Shown one piece after another: positions 7,418-15,557 of a stretch of 17,108 nucleotides of DNA. The stretch covers positions 1 to 17,108 of the forward strand of contig CAZYTP010000057.1 of assembly GCA_964650385.1 (NCBI GenBank). The letters run 5' to 3'. Every line of letters starts with the position of its first letter. Within the stretch, counting starts at the first letter, position 1. Made by a program: the position numbers and the translations under genes. The DNA is from JAUSPI01 sp964650385. GTDB lineage: Bacteria > Desulfobacterota > Syntrophia > Syntrophales > JADFWA01. Under the pieces are notes generated by a model that saw only the letters and a program-made list of their open reading frames with translations, searched no databases and was not told where the DNA came from.

Positions 7418-10279
7418 CTATTCCTTTCGATCAAGCACGTGCCTGATGGATGCGGCAATCTGATTCAATATGATGGGCTTCATAATAAAATCCCTTATGC
7501 CGAGAGACTTCGTCCTGTCCGGCGTGATCAACTCACTGAATCCCGTACAGAGAATTACCGGGATGGCAGGCCGGATACGCATGAGTTCCTGTGCTAAATC
7601 GGTGCCGATCATGTTAGGCATAGTCATGTCGGTAATCACAAGGTCAAAGCTGTCAGGTCTGTTTCGGAAGAGTTCCAGGGCTTCCAGGCTGCTTGTTCTC
7701 CCGGTGACCTCATACCCGATACTTGTTAGCATGTCCGTTCCAAGCTGAACGAGGTTTTCCTCATCGTCCACGAAAAGGATCCGTTCTTTCCCTCCGGCGA
7801 TATGCGCTGTCTCCTCCCTTTTTCTTTCGGTCTCTTCTTCTATCAGGAGGGGGAGATACACATGGAATTGAGTCCCCTTTTCTACCTCGCTGTCTACGGT
7901 AACTGCGCCGCTATAGCCTTTAACAATGCCGTATACAACAGAAAGCCCCATGCCTGTTCCTTCCCCCGGTTTCTTTGTAGTAAAGAAAGGCTCGAATATC
8001 CGGTCCATGACCTCAGGCGCTATGCCGACGCCTGTATCGCTAACCGTCAGCTTAAGGAACATTCCGGGAGATAAGACATTGTGAGCGGTCAAATCATCCC
8101 GAACATCAAGTTCCACGGGGCTGAGGCTAATCTTCAATTCACCGTCCCCGCCACGCATGGCGTGGGCAGCGTTGGTACACAGATTCATCAGAATTTGATG
8201 AATCTGTGTGGGATCGGCAAGAACTGTATCCGGGTCAGCCTTGATGCTCTGGCGAATCTGTATTGTCGAGGGCAAAGACGCCCTGAGGAGCTTCAGCGTT
8301 TCCTTGATAATCGGGCTGACCCTCATGGGACGAGGACCTTCATCGCTCTGGCGGCTGAAGGTGAGGATCTGTTTTACCAGGTCCCGTGCTCGCTCACCGG
8401 CCTTGTAAACCTGTTCAAGATAACGCCGGAGGAGGTTATCAATTTTATGGTCTGTGAGCGCCATGTCGGTGTATCCCATGATGGCGCTCAGGATATTGTT
8501 AAAATCATGGGCGATCCCGCCTGCAAGCGTGCCGATGGCTTCCATCTTCTGGGTTTGGCGGATTTGGGTCTGGAGTTTTTTCAGATCGGTTATGTCGCGG
8601 ATAGACTCAATGGCCCCTGCGATATTACCCTCACTGTCGTATAAAGGCCTGGCTATACCCCAGAGGGAACGGGTTTCTCCCTTTACGGGTGAATCGGTCT
8701 CGGCTAAAATAATGTCCCCTTCTTTCTTTACAGAATGATAGTTCTTTCCAATGTCTTCACCGGACATGAATGCCAGATCTATAAGTAAAGGCCGGCGAAT
8801 CCCGTAAAACGGCAAGGAATATTCATAATCACTTTTCCCCAGCATATCGGAAGCCTTGATCCCCGTCATTTCTTCCATTGCTCTGTTCCAAGCTATAATC
8901 CTACCCTCCTTATCTATAACAAAAGTTGCATCGGGCAAAAAATCAATAATATAAGACAACTGCTGTTTCGATTCCCGAAGGGCTTCCTCTGCCTGTTTTC
9001 GTTCAGTAAAATCACGCAGAACACCCTCAATCCCGAGCACGTTTCCATCTTCATCAAAATATTGATGACTGCTCGTTGCCACTGTTACAGGAGTACCGTC
9101 ACGGCGTTTTAATATTATCTCATAATCTATGACAATCCCTTGGTTTTTTATTGCCGACAGAAAAATATTACGGTCTTCAGGATTAAAATAAAAAGCTTCG
9201 GCGATATTGAGCCCGATCATTTCTTCGACCGAGTCATAACCGAGCAGTTTCTTTGCTGAAGGGCTTATCATTATCAAGTTGCCCTGTGCATCGGTTCGGT
9301 AGAATGAGTCGTTAATATTTTCAATGACACTGCGATAAAGTTTTTCACTGGCTTTCAGTGCCTCCTCCGCCTGCTTGTGCTCGGTGATGTCGCGGATTGA
9401 CTCTATGGCTCCAACTACATTGCCTTTCCGGTCATGAAGCGGAGATGTCTTGGCAAAGACATGGGCGCCCCGACCGTCATAGAGGGCGCCACAGAATGTC
9501 TCAGCAGACAGGGATTCTCCCTCACGATTTACATGGGGGTACTTTTCGAGAATGCTATGCTCAGGCTCCCAAATAAGGTCCATGAGTTGGGGCCGCCTCT
9601 TCCCATAGAAAGGAATCGTATACTCATAATTGCCCTTACCGATCATGTCTTCTGCTTTAATACCGGTTATTCTCTCAATGGCTTTGTTCCAGACGATGAT
9701 CTTCTTCTCGTTATCAATGGCCAGTGTGGCATCGGGGAGAAAGTCGATCATGTCATTCAGTCGGCGTTCTGATTGCTGAAGCGCTTCCTCCGCCTGCTTA
9801 TGTTCCGTAATGTCTCTTGAAACGCCGACGAAAGAATTGAATGAACCGTCTGGACCAAAAACAGGGGTGCCGTTTGCTTCATGCCATCGCCAAGTACCAT
9901 CAGCGTGCTTTACTCTGTATTCCGGGCCTGGCATTTGTTCTTTAATCTGGATTACTTTATGAAAATAATCTTCGCAAATGGCAACTTCATCAGGATGAAC
10001 AATAGACTGGAATGGCTTGCCGATCATATAGGATGGTTCATATCCAAGTGTTCTAATCCATGAGGGAGAGAGAAAAGTGAACACGCCATCTGCATTTAAG
10101 GTCCAGATCAAGTCATATGAATTATCAACGAGCAATCGATACTTCGTTTCGCTCTCTTGAAGTGCCTTCTCCACCCGCTTGATCTCGATTTCTGATTTTT
10201 CCAGTTCAACAACTTGCAGGCGCTTTTTTGACAGTTCCTTTGTGAATTGCTCTTTCGTCTTGTTTTCATCTTTCATCAT
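7418..10279 (-). CDS. Soluble hybrid histidine kinase with four PAS domains and a receiver
   Basis: The 953-residue product has no membrane segment, so it should sense cytoplasmic signals. A coiled-coil-like N-terminus (10-45) leads to PAS1 (about 46-160), PAS2 (175-300), PAS3 (312-428) and PAS4 (441-566), each ending in a DITEHKQAEEAL-type linker. PAS2 and PAS4 are near copies of each other. The HisKA domain carries phospho-acceptor His591 in LAGGIAHDFNNIL. The ATPase domain has Asn703 (NLCTNAAHAM), DTGVGI (748-753), FEPFFTTK and GTGMGLS (774-780). A C-terminal receiver (about 832-950) has Asp838-Asp839, phospho-acceptor Asp884 and Lys934. AAAGG seven to eight nt before the first of two ATGs supports the start. 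The sigma-54 activator gene follows after 16 nt and is the obvious partner. The fused receiver adds a second phosphoryl acceptor, but no HPt protein is nearby. Confidence 0.95.
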   Translation of the reverse strand: MMKDENKTKEQFTKELSKKRLQVVELEKSEIEIKRVEKALQESETKYRLLVDNSYDLIWTLNADGVFTFLSPSWIRTLGYEPSYMIGKPFQSIVHPDEVAICEDYFHKVIQIKEQMPGPEYRVKHADGTWRWHEANGTPVFGPDGSFNSFVGVSRDITEHKQAEEALQQSERRLNDMIDFLPDATLAIDNEKKIIVWNKAIERITGIKAEDMIGKGNYEYTIPFYGKRRPQLMDLIWEPEHSILEKYPHVNREGESLSAETFCGALYDGRGAHVFAKTSPLHDRKGNVVGAIESIRDITEHKQAEEALKASEKLYRSVIENINDSFYRTDAQGNLIMISPSAKKLLGYDSVEEMIGLNIAEAFYFNPEDRNIFLSAIKNQGIVIDYEIILKRRDGTPVTVATSSHQYFDEDGNVLGIEGVLRDFTERKQAEEALRESKQQLSYIIDFLPDATFVIDKEGRIIAWNRAMEEMTGIKASDMLGKSDYEYSLPFYGIRRPLLIDLAFMSGEDIGKNYHSVKKEGDIILAETDSPVKGETRSLWGIARPLYDSEGNIAGAIESIRDITDLKKLQTQIRQTQKMEAIGTLAGGIAHDFNNILSAIMGYTDMALTDHKIDNLLRRYLEQVYKAGERARDLVKQILTFSRQSDEGPRPMRVSPIIKETLKLLRASLPSTIQIRQSIKADPDTVLADPTQIHQILMNLCTNAAHAMRGGDGELKISLSPVELDVRDDLTAHNVLSPGMFLKLTVSDTGVGIAPEVMDRIFEPFFTTKKPGEGTGMGLSVVYGIVKGYSGAVTVDSEVEKGTQFHVYLPLLIEEETERKREETAHIAGGKERILFVDDEENLVQLGTDMLTSIGYEVTGRTSSLEALELFRNRPDSFDLVITDMTMPNMIGTDLAQELMRIRPAIPVILCTGFSELITPDRTKSLGIRDFIMKPIILNQIAASIRHVLDRKE

Positions 10280-10779
10280 CTAAAAACCTTTATAATTTAA
10301 TCCGTTTACATATTAACGATGTCATTCAAGGGAAACCTTCTTATCAGGATTACCATATGAAATCTACTATAAAAATCAAAATGGAATGGTTAACTCTTTC
10401 AGGAAGAAATAAGCTAACGGAGGAAGGTATAAGTCCGTCCCATAAATTGCATACAGTGAATTAATATCTCAACTCCGTTATCAATTTCCAAAGTTAATAT
10501 ATCTGTTTAAAAACGTCACCAATATCTTCGAGACAAAGATGTTAGATAGTAGCTTGCCACTGTATGTAATTTAACATTTGCGACCCATTATTCCTTTCGT
10601 AGACCAAGAGAGTTAGCCTCCCAAAATCATATCTCCCCGGTAAAATCCTGAAAAAACACACTTGCTTTTCGATATGTCTCTGTTAAGATAAAAACCCATC
10701 GATAACCAAAAACCCTGTCATTAATATAAACGGCGTTAGCATTAGTGTGAAAAGACCTGCGATTTAGAGGATACCGAGA
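10280..10779. other. Divergent intergenic region between the kinase and the Cache operon
   Basis: This 500-nt AT-rich gap must hold promoters for both the leftward kinase operon and the rightward Cache/permease/ThDP operon. A weak rightward promoter candidate is described separately at 10662-10689. CATACAGTG (10450-10458) and CACTGTATG (10558-10566) are a 9-bp inverted repeat about 100 nt apart, which could be chance in a region of this size. A leftward 62-codon frame that overlaps the start of the next gene has no known features. I found no clear sigma-54 (-24/-12) element. Confidence 0.5.
10662..10689 (+). promoter_or_regulatory. Candidate sigma-70 promoter of the Cache/permease/ThDP operon
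   Basis: TTGCTT (10662-10667) and TAAGAT (10684-10689) are separated by 16 nt, and the -10 lies about 90 nt before the first start codon of the operon. Each hexamer differs from consensus at two positions, so the call is tentative. Confidence 0.3.
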
Positions 10780-11754
10780 ATGGAAGAGAAACCGAGAAAT
10801 AAATTGAAGGGACAACCCGGACGATCAAAAGATGCGAAACGCTTTATTCTACCCCTCTTGGCATTGGTGTTCCTGTGCGTTATCATTGGACGCCTGCTCT
10901 ATCTCATGAAAACGCATGACGAGTTGTATCGCCAGTACACATTTCGTGTCACGCGTGAACTTGTCAAGACTGTTACCGAGGCCAAAACTCTTCTGGAAGA
11001 AAAAGGTGACAAAGCCTTCCCGCTTCTGGATAAGATGAAGTCCGACCAGCTTGGCCTGTATTTATACGTTTATCGCTTATCGGATGCACTGTGCCTTTAC
11101 CATGGTGAGAACCCCGCTCTGGTTGGCACAAGGTTGGACAAGTTTACCGATCAGCTTGGGAAACCGTTGCATAAACTGATTTCCCGCGAAATAAAAAATC
11201 CGCGCAACCGATATGGTTGGATTCATTACTACTGGAATCGGCCGCATGGCCTGTTTCTGGAATGGAAATCTTCATGCAATCTTGAGGCGAGGTTGCCGGA
11301 CGGCACTGAATGTTATGTTGGCGGAGGTCATTACGGTATTGGTTCTGAACTGGAGTTTGCCCGGATTGCCGTCATAGATGCCGAGCACCTGTTGAAGACG
11401 CACGGTAAGGGAGCCTTGGTTGAACTGCTTACCCCGGCCGGTCCGTATTTTTTCTACGACACTGCCGTATTCCTGCTGCATGAAAACGGACAGTCAATTA
11501 TCGACCCGGTTTTTAAGAAACTCTATGAGCGCAACTTGCTGGAATTCAAAGACGCAGTCGGTCATTATCCGTTCAAAAACCTTTTACAGAAATTAAAGAC
11601 CGAGACCGAGGCACAGGTTGTGCTGTATGCACGCTCTCCCTTGTCGATGAACGACCAGAAAAAAATTATTTATGCGCGGCGCTGCATGATGGATGGAAAG
11701 CCGGTTATCGTCGGTACGGTGATCAATGCGCCGCGTAGCGCCTGGCAACAGTAA
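10780..11754 (+). CDS. Membrane-anchored double-Cache sensor/binding protein without output domain
   Basis: The 324-residue product has a basic cytoplasmic N-terminus (1-21), one transmembrane helix at about 22-43, and then only extracytoplasmic sequence. Two Cache-like repeats are visible. The first (about 66-183) has KAFPLLDKM, the PALVGT..LDKFTDQLGKPL stretch, GWIHYYWNRP and the closing CYVGGGHYG. The second (about 202-315) has LLTPAGPYFFYDTAVFLLHENG, then NLLEFKDAVGHYPF and a final strand GKPVIVGTVI. Cache domains bind small organic acids, amino acids or similar ligands. There is no HAMP, kinase, cyclase or chemoreceptor part, so it probably works as an anchored ligand-binding partner. 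AGAGG nine nt before the ATG supports the start. The permease gene begins 12 nt after its stop codon, and that gene's ribosome site overlaps the TAA, so the two are tightly co-transcribed. Confidence 0.8.
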   Translation: MEEKPRNKLKGQPGRSKDAKRFILPLLALVFLCVIIGRLLYLMKTHDELYRQYTFRVTRELVKTVTEAKTLLEEKGDKAFPLLDKMKSDQLGLYLYVYRLSDALCLYHGENPALVGTRLDKFTDQLGKPLHKLISREIKNPRNRYGWIHYYWNRPHGLFLEWKSSCNLEARLPDGTECYVGGGHYGIGSELEFARIAVIDAEHLLKTHGKGALVELLTPAGPYFFYDTAVFLLHENGQSIIDPVFKKLYERNLLEFKDAVGHYPFKNLLQKLKTETEAQVVLYARSPLSMNDQKKIIYARRCMMDGKPVIVGTVINAPRSAWQQ

Positions 11755-11766
11755 GGAGTGACATCA

Positions 11767-13116
11767 ATGGCATCATCAAAACCGGACACTGAATTGATTT
11801 ACGGGCAAAATGACGTACCGCCGGTACCTCACCTTATCTTGTTGAGCCTTCAACAGGGAATGTTACTGATACTCGGCGCCATGCTTCCCGTGCTGTTAGT
11901 CAAGGAAATCGGCGGGTCGACTGAGATGGCCATTCGTATGGTCAGTTTGACCATGATAATCTCCGGGGTAGGTACCATTATGCAGGCGTTGCGATTAGGC
12001 TGGATCGGGTCCGGCTATCTTTGTCCGAACATTGGCGGACCTTCTTACCTGGCGTTATCCTTTACTGCCGCTATCCAGGGCGGTTTGCCGCTGATGCAGG
12101 GAATGCTGGTTTTTGCCGGCTTTGTTGAGATGTTTCTCTCAAGGGTCGTTTCCCGATTGCGCTCCCTGTTTCCGCCGCTTGTTGTGGGAATGACGGTCAT
12201 GATGGTAGGAGTCAGTATCATACCGATGGCTTTTGCCAACTTCTGCGGTTCTCCTGCTGCCGGTGACGAGGTTATCTGGCAGGACATCGTAGTGGGGTGC
12301 GTGACGCTAATGGTGATAGTGGGGTGCAATGTTTGGGGAAAGGGACAAGTGAAACTTTATTGTCTGTTGATCGGTGTTTTTGTCGGGTGGGGAGTGGCGC
12401 TTTTCATTTCTCCTTTTGATCCGGTCCAATACCAAATGATGAGTGAAGTTCCTGTATTCGCTATTCCATTTACCGGACTTTCGCAGTTTCGTCTGGCCTT
12501 TGACTGGTCTCTTGTTCTGCCGTTTATGGTCATTTCCATCTGCGGGTCACTCAAGTCGTTCGGCAACCTGCTTGCGGCACAGAAAATCACGCGGCCGGAT
12601 CTGGAGGAACCTGACATGAAACCGCTTGCAGGCGGATTGATGGCCGACGGATTAAGTACGGCGATGGCCGGTTTGATAGGAGCCATTGCGGTTGATACTT
12701 CTTCTAGTAACGTGGGGCTTGCCGCGGCAACGCGTGCCGTGAGTCGTTGGATTGGTGTTTGTATGGGTGTCATGTATATTCTTGCCGGCTGTTTCCCTGT
12801 TGTTGCGGCTGCTATTGCTCTGGTTCCTTCATCGGTTATGGGGGCGGCCATAATCTTTGCCATTTGTTTCATGATTTTGACCGGCGTTAATGAGATGCTT
12901 TCAGTGCCCCTGGACCAGCGCAAGATAGCTGTTGCCGGCATAGCTATCATTTTTGGACTCAGCACCGGTTTCGTACCTGAACTTTTTGCCCAGTTGCCTT
13001 CGTTCCTGCAGCCACTTTTCAGTAACCCGCTGGCGGCAACTACCATTCTTGGGATTGTTCTTTATCAGATTTTTCACATCGACGTGAACCTGGCGGCCTG
13101 GCTGAAAAAGAAATAA
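11767..13116 (+). CDS. NCS2-family (xanthine/uracil permease-like) transporter with altered substrate site
   Basis: The 449-residue protein is almost entirely hydrophobic and fits the 14-helix NCS2/NAT transporter fold (UraA, PbuX). Family landmarks are LSLQQGMLLILGAMLPVLL in helix 1 (27-45, with Gln30 where the family usually has His), GSGYLCPNIGGPSY (81-94, helix 3) and SSNVGLAAATRAVSRW (313-328, helix 10), which matches the NAT signature N-x-G-x4-T-R. Two residues that bind uracil in E. coli UraA appear changed. The Glu of helix 8 (AEHVG in UraA) aligns with Lys263 in SLKSFGN, and the Glu of helix 10 (GENIG) aligns with Ser314 in SSNVG. The substrate may therefore not be a nucleobase; that is inference. 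The start is the ATG with AAGGAG eight nt upstream, not the in-frame GTG at 11758. It is the middle gene of the three-gene operon. Confidence 0.88.
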   Translation: MASSKPDTELIYGQNDVPPVPHLILLSLQQGMLLILGAMLPVLLVKEIGGSTEMAIRMVSLTMIISGVGTIMQALRLGWIGSGYLCPNIGGPSYLALSFTAAIQGGLPLMQGMLVFAGFVEMFLSRVVSRLRSLFPPLVVGMTVMMVGVSIIPMAFANFCGSPAAGDEVIWQDIVVGCVTLMVIVGCNVWGKGQVKLYCLLIGVFVGWGVALFISPFDPVQYQMMSEVPVFAIPFTGLSQFRLAFDWSLVLPFMVISICGSLKSFGNLLAAQKITRPDLEEPDMKPLAGGLMADGLSTAMAGLIGAIAVDTSSSNVGLAAATRAVSRWIGVCMGVMYILAGCFPVVAAAIALVPSSVMGAAIIFAICFMILTGVNEMLSVPLDQRKIAVAGIAIIFGLSTGFVPELFAQLPSFLQPLFSNPLAATTILGIVLYQIFHIDVNLAAWLKKK

Positions 13117-13162
13117 CTCTTCTGACAGATTCCCCCGCTTGAAAATATTACGGAGATCGGTG

Positions 13163-14470
13163 ATGCTTTGGTACTACGACATGTCACGCAGAAAATTTTT
13201 GCAGATAATAGGACTTTCCACGGCAGGGTTAGCCTTGTCCAGTTGCCAGATTAAAGGAATAGTCCCGGATTCGGGAGAGACAATAAGCGAATCGGTCGAG
13301 ACCATTCCCATGAAACAATCCATTGCCAGTGCCGTTCATGACGCCGGCGCTGATACTGTCCTTTGTGTACCGGCTACCGGAACAGCAAAAATTTTTGACG
13401 AATATAACAAAATCATCCCCCAGAGCGTTCCATATTCCTATAACGAAGAAGTGGCCTATACGATTGCCTACAGCGCCAGTCTGAACGGTCAGCGGTCGGC
13501 AATCATTATAAAATCCCACGGGCTGGCAAAGGCAGCCAACAGTGTGATTGATTCTTTGACGGCTGGAACGACTGCCGGATTTGTAGTAATTATAACCTAC
13601 GATAAAAAAGGCCGACATTCCGACAATATCTTCGACTATGCCTATTTTGCTAAAGGAACCGGAATCCCTTTCAAAATTCCTGAAGATGAGACAATTTATC
13701 AGGATATCCTGGATTGCTTCCGTTGGTCCGAGCAACTCCAATTGCCGGTTGCGATATTAATTGATACCGACAAGTTGGATGAAGAGGTGAAAAAGCTTAC
13801 GCTTCGCTCAACTGTGCCGCAGGTTTCCTATCACCGGGATCCTTTACGCCATGTTCTTTGCCCGCCATTGGCAGGCTATCAATTTCGGATTTTGCAGGCA
13901 AAGCTGGCAGGGAGGGACTGGAGTAAGGTGGAGCGGCCGGCTCCATTACAGATCCCTGCCGACCTTCCGCCTAAATGGCAAGAGATGATTCACGATTATA
14001 TGCCGCTATTTCAGGTTTTCCGCCAACTGAGGAAAGAAATGGGTTTTGTAAGCGGTGACACCGGCGTTTCATCGCTGTTTGCTTTTCCACCGTTTAACTG
14101 CATCGACGCAACCACTTACTACGGTGGAAGTCTGCCACTGGCAATAGGCGCACATTTGGCAGACAAGCGGGGCGTTTGGGCGATAACCGGAGATTATGCT
14201 TTTGTCGCTGCCGGACACATGGGATTAATTGAGGCGGTCAGTCGCAATGTTCCTCTTAAAGTTTTGGTACTGCATAATGGTTGCTCCATGACCACCGGTG
14301 GTCAACCGCTTACTGATAATGTTTTTAATCATGTAATTTCCGGATATCAGTCTTATGTAAGACATATAAAGTCGCCCCTGGACATTGATTCAATTCAATC
14401 CGTTTTAAAACCGGCAACAAAATCGGACAGGCTTGAAATCATCGTTGCTGATTATGTAAAAGGGTCTTGA
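13163..14470 (+). CDS. Tat-exported lipoprotein ThDP-dependent enzyme (indolepyruvate oxidoreductase alpha-like)
   Basis: The 435-residue product opens with a twin-arginine signal (SRRKFLQ at 8-14), a hydrophobic stretch and the lipobox LSSC ending at Cys28, so it should be exported folded and lipid-anchored. The mature part has a Pyr-type ThDP domain (about 50-205) with the catalytic Glu candidate Glu95 in YNEEVAYTIA. A linker with HRDPLRHVLCPPLAG, which recalls IorA, leads to a PP-type domain (about 280-430). That domain contains GDTGVSSLFAFPPFN (298-312), and the ThDP/Mg motif runs from Gly343-Asp344 to Asn372 (GDYAFVAAG ... VLHNG). IorA's CxGCPH motif and C-terminal ferredoxin cysteines are absent, so oxidative transfer to ferredoxin is unlikely. 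A decarboxylase or carboligase acting on a 2-oxo acid is the likelier role. GGAG lies seven nt before the chosen ATG. It lies 46 nt after the permease gene. Confidence 0.85.
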   Translation: MLWYYDMSRRKFLQIIGLSTAGLALSSCQIKGIVPDSGETISESVETIPMKQSIASAVHDAGADTVLCVPATGTAKIFDEYNKIIPQSVPYSYNEEVAYTIAYSASLNGQRSAIIIKSHGLAKAANSVIDSLTAGTTAGFVVIITYDKKGRHSDNIFDYAYFAKGTGIPFKIPEDETIYQDILDCFRWSEQLQLPVAILIDTDKLDEEVKKLTLRSTVPQVSYHRDPLRHVLCPPLAGYQFRILQAKLAGRDWSKVERPAPLQIPADLPPKWQEMIHDYMPLFQVFRQLRKEMGFVSGDTGVSSLFAFPPFNCIDATTYYGGSLPLAIGAHLADKRGVWAITGDYAFVAAGHMGLIEAVSRNVPLKVLVLHNGCSMTTGGQPLTDNVFNHVISGYQSYVRHIKSPLDIDSIQSVLKPATKSDRLEIIVADYVKGS

Positions 14471-14520
14471 TCTTCTTGCATGGCGAAATTGATAATATAA
14501 ACCATACCCCTCGTGGAGCC

Positions 14521-15114
14521 TCACCTCTGTCCCCACATGAGGAGACATTCCCTGTCGGGTGTTTCCCCGAAACAGAACCGCTGCTGTTCTCTTTGAGAAT
14601 CCAGCCAATCGCACCGGATGGCCAGGTTGGGAGCCCGTCCGTCTTCGCTTTTCAGAATTTTTACGATACCGCGCAACCCCCTGAGAGATTGTCTATAATA
14701 GGGGTCGAAGAAGTACATCCAGTCCTCCTCGACCTTAAGGGCCAATATATAATGCCACTCGCGGTGCCCCAGGTAGATATTACACAGGGCGACGCCTCCT
14801 TCTTCGAGGCAGGATATGATGGGACTTCCTTCTCGAAGATGGATCTGGTCTTCCAATAGATACTCGGTTGAAACTGAAAAAGTTTTGGTTTTATAGGAAT
14901 TAAGCCAGTTTCCGATAAGGCGAATAGCGTAAGGACTCGTCCCCCCTCTTCCGAGTTTTCCACCTCTTGAAACCGTATCCAGACTGTAAATGTTAATACG
15001 CTGGATCACAAGAGGGGGAATTGATTGGCGATCAAAGAGGTAAGTAATTGCATTGACAAAGGTAATGGGTACGCAGTCATACTCCGAAACCTGATACTGT
15101 AGGGGAACATACAT
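14521..15114 (-). CDS. C39-like papain-fold cysteine peptidase/hydrolase family protein
   Basis: The 197-residue product looks like the stand-alone peptidase-C39-like family. It begins VPLQYQVSEYDCVPITFVNAI, with the nucleophile candidate Cys14, and contains GRGGTSPYAIRLIGNWLN (55-72). The His-Asp pair is in WHYILALKVEEDWMYFFDPYY (His121, Asp137). In C39 enzymes this Cys-His-Asp triad cuts peptides, often leader peptides of exported bacteriocins. Here there is no ABC-transporter fusion, membrane segment or signal peptide, so the enzyme should be cytoplasmic and its substrate is unknown. The residue after the Cys is Val rather than the usual Gly (CVP for CGP). AGGTGG eight nt before the ATG supports the start. 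The gene converges with the ThDP gene, leaving 50 nt with no strong terminator, and its only same-strand neighbour is the broken C45 hydrolase. Confidence 0.78.
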   Translation of the reverse strand: MYVPLQYQVSEYDCVPITFVNAITYLFDRQSIPPLVIQRINIYSLDTVSRGGKLGRGGTSPYAIRLIGNWLNSYKTKTFSVSTEYLLEDQIHLREGSPIISCLEEGGVALCNIYLGHREWHYILALKVEEDWMYFFDPYYRQSLRGLRGIVKILKSEDGRAPNLAIRCDWLDSQREQQRFCFGETPDRECLLMWGQR

Positions 15115-15557
15115 TTTTCAAACCACCTTTCGCTTTTGCCCGCTATGCCGGCAGCAAGACTATGAAGTTATACCTCTAAGCCTTCCGCCGTGGTCCTGTC
15201 CTTCGCTATGATTATTGTGGGACTAAGGTTCTATTAAGGCCAGAGTTAAGCATTGAATAGATACTACATTTTTTGTTAAATTTTATATAAGCGAAATCAA
15301 ATAAGACGGTTACTCCATGGACTTTATAATATCACTTTAAACGTAAACAAATCAACAATTTCTAAATTTCATAACAGAGTTGTATCGGTCAACTCGTTAA
15401 CTCTTAAAGTATGATTTGAATGTCATAAAATATCATAACTGGTGGTGATATTCGACAAGGCATTGCTGCAATACTTTCAGGTTGAAAGTGCGGATATATA
15501 TTCAGGGGACAAATATTTGGTTTCCCTAAACTCCCTTCCCGGAAAAGCAATCTCTTA
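15115..15557. other. Intergenic region between the C39-like and C45-type genes
   Basis: This 443-nt gap is mostly AT-rich and without a convincing gene. It contains a short hairpin with a 3-nt loop (ACTTTCA at 15473-15479, TGAAAGT at 15483-15489) near the end of the C45 gene. That could be part of a 3' end structure, but no T-run follows it on either strand. A rightward frame through 15442-15672 mostly lies over the C45 gene and has no family features. Confidence 0.5.

Noticed and set aside
10450..10566. CATACAGTG and CACTGTATG inverted repeat as an operator pair
   Set aside because: A 9-bp match about 100 nt apart is expected by chance at roughly this frequency in a 500-nt region.
10627..10815. 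A 62-codon minus-strand frame in the kinase/Cache intergenic region
   Set aside because: It overlaps the start of the Cache gene in antisense, has no ribosome site or family-like sequence, and covers the likely promoter.
14467..14859. A 130-codon plus-strand frame after the ThDP gene
   Set aside because: It is almost fully antisense to the C39-like gene, whose catalytic motifs and ribosome site are clear.
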